Source: JBBREP01 sp036501845 (GTDB lineage Bacteria > Actinomycetota > Acidimicrobiia > IMCC26256 > PALSA-610). Taken from it: a stretch of DNA of 7,716 nucleotides. Positions 5,032 to 7,716 of the stretch are shown here, in pieces (the first letter of the stretch is position 1; every line of letters starts with the position of its first letter). Location of the stretch: positions 1 to 7,716 of the forward strand of contig DASXZO010000100.1 in the NCBI GenBank assembly GCA_036501845.1, read 5' to 3'. A program made the position numbers and the translations under genes. A model generated the notes under the pieces. That model was given only the letters and a program-made list of their open reading frames with translations. It ran no database searches and had not been told where the DNA came from.

Positions 5032-6969
5032 TTACAGGCCGAGCTTGCGGAACACCCAACGGTCGTGGAGCCAGCGCGCGATCGGGTTCGGACCCTCGTC
5101 GAACGACACGTGCGCAACCCGCTGATTCGCCGGCAGCGTCACCGAATGGTCACCCACCGTGGCCGTGATGTCGTCCGCGTCGGTGCCGGTTTGGCGCATC
5201 CAGGTGAGCCGGTAATGGCCACCCGGCGCGATGGAACTCGGCAATTCCCAGTCGAGGCGCACCGTGGTCTGCCCGCCGGGCCGCACGAGCACGTAGCCGG
5301 CGAACACGCGATACGGCCCGTCGGGCGCGATGCCCACGTCGTTGAAGTCGCCCGAGTGCGCGGCATCGAGCTGTGCCGATTCGGGGACGTAGATACGCAC
5401 GTAGCCGTTGTAATACGGGTTCAGGTACGTGTTCGTCGACCCGTTGTCGTGGTACACGATCGTGAGCTTGGCGTGGTAGCCGCCGCCTTGATGGTGCACC
5501 TCGTAGTCGACGTTGCGAACGAGACCCTGGTTCGACTTGCTGCCGGTGACGTTCGCCTCGCTGATCTCCACGTTGTCGCCGTGCGCGGCGGGAAGCGCGC
5601 CGGCCACGTCGGAGCCGGCAATGTCGCGTTCCAGCCCGGGGTTTGCGAACCACAGCGACACGTCGCCCGAGCCGACTCCTCGCGTCACATCGTCCACCAC
5701 CGCCGGAACGAGCGACGAGCGAAGGTGCAGGAGGTGGTCGAACAGCACACGCGACGTCTCGACGAGGAACTTCTTGCGCGGCGTGTCGAGCGGTCGCTTC
5801 AGCGCGGTCTCGTAGAGCACGCGGTTCTCGAAGCCGTCGCCACTCACCGGCGTGTAACCGGGCACGTCGAGTGGCCCGACCGTGCCGATCAAGGTGCCCA
5901 ACTCGTCGTTCGTGAAGCCGACGACGCCATCGACGTGGCCGCCACCCTGGCGCAGATAGAGCTCGGCTGCGGTGCGGGCCGACGCCGGGAACGACGGCCA
6001 CCACATCGAATTCTCGATGCCGAACGGCGCGGCCGTGGCGTCGGCGAGCGCGGGCGGCGTGGCCAGCGGCGGATCGGCCGCGTGCAGGTTCTCGAACGAC
6101 TGGTAGTGCTGCAACTTCACGGTGCCGTGCGTGAAATCGAGAATGCCGAAGCTGCCCACGTAGCCGCCGCCGGGTCGGGCCTCGAGCGTGTCGAGGCTCA
6201 CGAACAGCAGGCGGAAGCTCACGCGAGTGTCGGTGAGGTGTTGCACGATGTCGAACGCATTGCGCGCCGCGGCGACGCTCGTCAATCCTCCGTCCACCAC
6301 CGTGAGCAACGATCGAGCGGGTGACGCCACCCAACCGATCGTCGCGTGGCTCGGTCCCGTCAACGACCGTCGTGCTGCGTCGAAGTACGGCTGGGCTCGG
6401 CCGATCGCGACTATGGCGTTGCCCGCCGCGCGATGAAAGCCCGATAGGTCGTCGCCCTCGATTCCCGACTTGCCGTGGATGGGGAACGCGGCGACGGAGG
6501 CCGAGAGGATGCGGCTGCCGTGCACCACGTCGTCGCCGGCCGACGCCGCGGCCCGCACCGCGCGCACCGGGCTGCCAGCGAGTGGCACCGGAGCGAGTAT
6601 GGACGCGGGAAATCCCGTGTCGCCGCGCGCGGCCGCCACCGAGCGCTCGGCCGCGGCGTACAAGTCGTTCGCCGACTGCGACGAGCCGTGCAGCAATTCG
6701 TTGTTCCCGCGCTCCATGTACTGGCGGGCCCGGATCAATTCGTTGCGCGCCGCGATCAGTTCGAACACCGACACCACGGTCAGCGCGACCACCAAGACCG
6801 GCACTGCCGCAAGCGCGACGCGTGCGGCGACCGGCCACTTCTTCACCCGCCGCCGGGCGCGGCGCACACGCCGTCGCATCCAGCGGAGCGGACCTCGCCG
6901 CCGCGCACGCGTGGCTCGCTCACGCTGCCCACCGACATCGGCTCGGGCGCGCGAGGACACCGTGGTCAC
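5032..6969 (-). CDS. DUF4012 membrane-anchored exported protein
   Basis: The 645-residue protein has a strongly Arg-rich cytoplasmic tail (about 17-44), one membrane helix (about 48-70), then a large outer region. Residues 75-115 look helical, possibly coiled coil. The centre carries what I recognise as the DUF4012 signature: LEARPGGGYVGSFGIL (262-277; family members usually have N-x-x-E-x-R-x-x-GG-F/Y-x-G-S), SMWWPSFPASARTAAELY (321-338) and VDGVVGFTNDELGTL then VGPLDVPGY (346-372). The C-terminal third (about 480-620) is beta-rich. DUF4012 has no established biochemical function to my knowledge; it recurs in actinobacterial surface-polysaccharide loci. The VDGVV...GPLDVPG segment loosely resembles LytR-CpsA-Psr enzymes, which attach polymers to the cell wall; that link is inference. 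The GTG start at 6969 is set by a GTGA overlap with the stop of the LuxR-like gene, suggesting translational coupling. TAA stop at 5034-5032. Confidence 0.88.
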   Translation of the reverse strand: MTTVSSRARADVGGQRERATRARRRGPLRWMRRRVRRARRRVKKWPVAARVALAAVPVLVVALTVVSVFELIAARNELIRARQYMERGNNELLHGSSQSANDLYAAAERSVAAARGDTGFPASILAPVPLAGSPVRAVRAAASAGDDVVHGSRILSASVAAFPIHGKSGIEGDDLSGFHRAAGNAIVAIGRAQPYFDAARRSLTGPSHATIGWVASPARSLLTVVDGGLTSVAAARNAFDIVQHLTDTRVSFRLLFVSLDTLEARPGGGYVGSFGILDFTHGTVKLQHYQSFENLHAADPPLATPPALADATAAPFGIENSMWWPSFPASARTAAELYLRQGGGHVDGVVGFTNDELGTLIGTVGPLDVPGYTPVSGDGFENRVLYETALKRPLDTPRKKFLVETSRVLFDHLLHLRSSLVPAVVDDVTRGVGSGDVSLWFANPGLERDIAGSDVAGALPAAHGDNVEISEANVTGSKSNQGLVRNVDYEVHHQGGGYHAKLTIVYHDNGSTNTYLNPYYNGYVRIYVPESAQLDAAHSGDFNDVGIAPDGPYRVFAGYVLVRPGGQTTVRLDWELPSSIAPGGHYRLTWMRQTGTDADDITATVGDHSVTLPANQRVAHVSFDEGPNPIARWLHDRWVFRKLGL

Positions 6970-7631
6970 GACGGGGTGGGCTCCACGGAGAGGTCGGAAA
7001 CGAGGCCGTGTGTGATGGCGACCCCCACTGCCTGCGCCTGGTTGCGCACGCCGAGTTTCGAGAAGATGCGCACCTTGTGGTTCTCGACGGTCTTCGGTGC
7101 CACCCGCAAACGCCGCGCGATGGCCTTGGTGAGCAGACCGTCGACCATCGCGCCGAGCACTTCGCGCTCGCGCTGCGTGAGCGCACCGGGCTCACTGTTT
7201 GCACGTTGACGCCCCTCGCGCCACTGCGCCACCACGATCGCCGCGTGGGTGGGGTCGAGCGCGACACCTCCGGCGCGCACCGAACGCACTGCCTCGGCGA
7301 ACTGGTCGAGGCTCGTTTGGTCGATCGCCATATATCCAGCCGCGCCTGCGTCGAGCGACGCAAGCGCGCGCTCGCGAAACGCCGAGCCGCCGATCACGAC
7401 CACCGACACTCCACACTCTCGCAAGCGGCCGAGAAACGACTCGGCGGGACCGTCGCGGCAGTCGTAGTCGAGGAGCAGCACTTCGGGCGGGTCGACTGCG
7501 CAACGCGCAATCAGGTCGGCACCCACTGGTTCACACACCCACGCGTCGAATCCCGCACGCTCACACGCGTAGGCGACGCTGTCGCGCACGAGGATGTCGC
7601 TGTGCGCTATGGCCACCGTCGCCGCCGACAC
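6966..7631 (-). CDS. LuxR/NarL-family transcriptional regulator with degenerate receiver domain
   Basis: The 221-residue protein has the size and layout of a NarL-type response regulator. Residues 1-120 form a receiver-like domain with LLLDYD (52-57, candidate phospho-Asp55) and DAGAAGYM (94-101). Residues 150-209 form a clear LuxR-type helix-turn-helix: LTQREREVLGAMVDGL, then AIARRLRVAPKTVENHKVRI and FSKLGVRNQAQAV. Receiver residues normally needed for phospho-switching are missing: the acidic pair is AHSD (9-12), the switch Thr/Ser position reads GG (81-82), and the conserved Lys after GY is Ile103. It may therefore act without a kinase partner, by dimerisation or another signal (inference). 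It is the first gene of the cluster and overlaps the DUF4012 gene by 4 bp, so it probably controls the polysaccharide operon and itself. The GTG at 7631 is chosen because it gives a full receiver start; there is no Shine-Dalgarno, but a -10-like TACGGT lies 7 bases upstream. No histidine kinase gene is in the window. Confidence 0.9.
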   Translation of the reverse strand: MSAATVAIAHSDILVRDSVAYACERAGFDAWVCEPVGADLIARCAVDPPEVLLLDYDCRDGPAESFLGRLRECGVSVVVIGGSAFRERALASLDAGAAGYMAIDQTSLDQFAEAVRSVRAGGVALDPTHAAIVVAQWREGRQRANSEPGALTQREREVLGAMVDGLLTKAIARRLRVAPKTVENHKVRIFSKLGVRNQAQAVGVAITHGLVSDLSVEPTPS

Positions 7632-7638
7632 GGTCGGG

Positions 7639-7644
7639 ACCGTA
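7639..7644 (-). promoter_or_regulatory. Candidate -10 element of the operon promoter (leaderless start)
   Basis: TACGGT (TAnnnT) ends seven bases before the GTG at 7631, placing a transcription start at or beside the start codon. A TTGACT at 7656-7651 is only six bases upstream and cannot be its -35 box. The same arrangement occurs before the secreted-protein gene. Confidence 0.35.
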
Positions 7645-7667
7645 ACGACGAGTCAACGTTGCGGGGC

Positions 7668-7683
7668 AGGGGTGGTCACCCCT
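7668..7683. promoter_or_regulatory. 16-bp perfect palindrome, candidate operator
   Basis: AGGGGTG, GT, CACCCCT: 7-bp arms around a 2-base centre. The centre lies about 44 bases upstream of the GTG at 7631, which is the distance expected for an activator site next to the -35 region if the message is leaderless. LuxR-family proteins bind dyad sites of this size, so autoregulation by the first gene is plausible but not shown. Confidence 0.45.
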
Positions 7684-7692
7684 CGCGCGCGG

Positions 7693-7716
7693 CCGGGGAT
7701 TTTGCACCCGCCCCGG
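7693..7716. repeat. Inverted repeat at the right window edge
   Basis: CCGGGG and CCCCGG are separated by 12 bases, the second arm ending exactly at the window edge, so it may extend further. It could be a terminator of the gene to the right or part of the promoter region; nothing decides between these. Confidence 0.25.

Noticed and set aside
4973..5059. TTG start at 5059 for the secreted protein
   Set aside because: It overlaps the end of DUF4012 and would bury the signal peptide behind 29 residues.
5011..6324. Plus-strand open frame of about 437 codons opposite DUF4012
   Set aside because: No motif and composition typical of an antisense shadow; the DUF4012 signatures are on the minus strand.
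5150..6838. Minus-strand frame of about 562 codons overlapping DUF4012 in another frame
   Set aside because: Extremely Arg-rich with no membrane segment or motif; it is a frame-shifted shadow of the DUF4012 gene.
7651..7656. TTGACT as a -35 box for the regulator promoter
   Set aside because: No -10 box lies 16-18 bp downstream, and it is only 6 bp from the TACGGT box.
1..7716. tRNA, rRNA, CRISPR array, insertion sequence or attachment site
   Set aside because: I looked for cloverleaf arms, spaced direct repeats, transposase motifs and terminal inverted repeats on both strands and saw none.

Overview
The window is a single-strand gene cluster. All seven genes I can support lie on the minus strand and read from right to left. 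High GC, frequent GTG starts, a fused Wzz/tyrosine-kinase chain-length regulator and a DUF4012 protein point to a high-GC actinobacterium. An acidimicrobial-type lineage is a guess; no rRNA or housekeeping marker is present to place it. The content is an exopolysaccharide or capsule biosynthesis locus of the Wzx/Wzy type.

In transcription order, 7716-7632 is a promoter region with a 16-bp perfect palindrome. Next comes a LuxR-family regulator with a degenerate receiver domain (7631-6966). It overlaps by 4 bp a membrane-anchored DUF4012 protein (6969-5032). Then comes a small secreted four-cysteine protein with no recognised family (4972-4496), and a 205-bp non-coding gap with a hairpin abutting a Shine-Dalgarno sequence. 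A polysaccharide co-polymerase fused to a BY-type tyrosine kinase follows (4290-2431). Last come a Wzy/WaaL/ExoQ-like polymerase or ligase (2428-1217), a family 2 glycosyltransferase (1220-240) and the first 77 codons of a second glycosyltransferase, probably GT4-like, cut by the window edge (232-1).

Likely working model: the glycosyltransferases build a lipid-linked repeat unit, the polymerase joins units outside the membrane, and the co-polymerase/kinase sets chain length through cycles of tyrosine phosphorylation. The DUF4012 protein and the small secreted protein may act in export, attachment or maturation of the polymer (inference). The LuxR-like protein is the obvious candidate for local control. 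A starter phosphoglycosyltransferase and a flippase are not in the window and would be expected beyond the left edge or elsewhere.

Base composition changes at the kinase/polymerase boundary. The polymerase and GT2 stretch is visibly less GC-rich than the genes upstream, as expected for a variable, exchangeable serotype-like segment next to a conserved regulatory and export module. The most unusual points are the degenerate receiver, two in-frame short tandem repeats inside the kinase (one encoding the four-tyrosine cluster), and the unrecognised secreted protein between DUF4012 and the co-polymerase.
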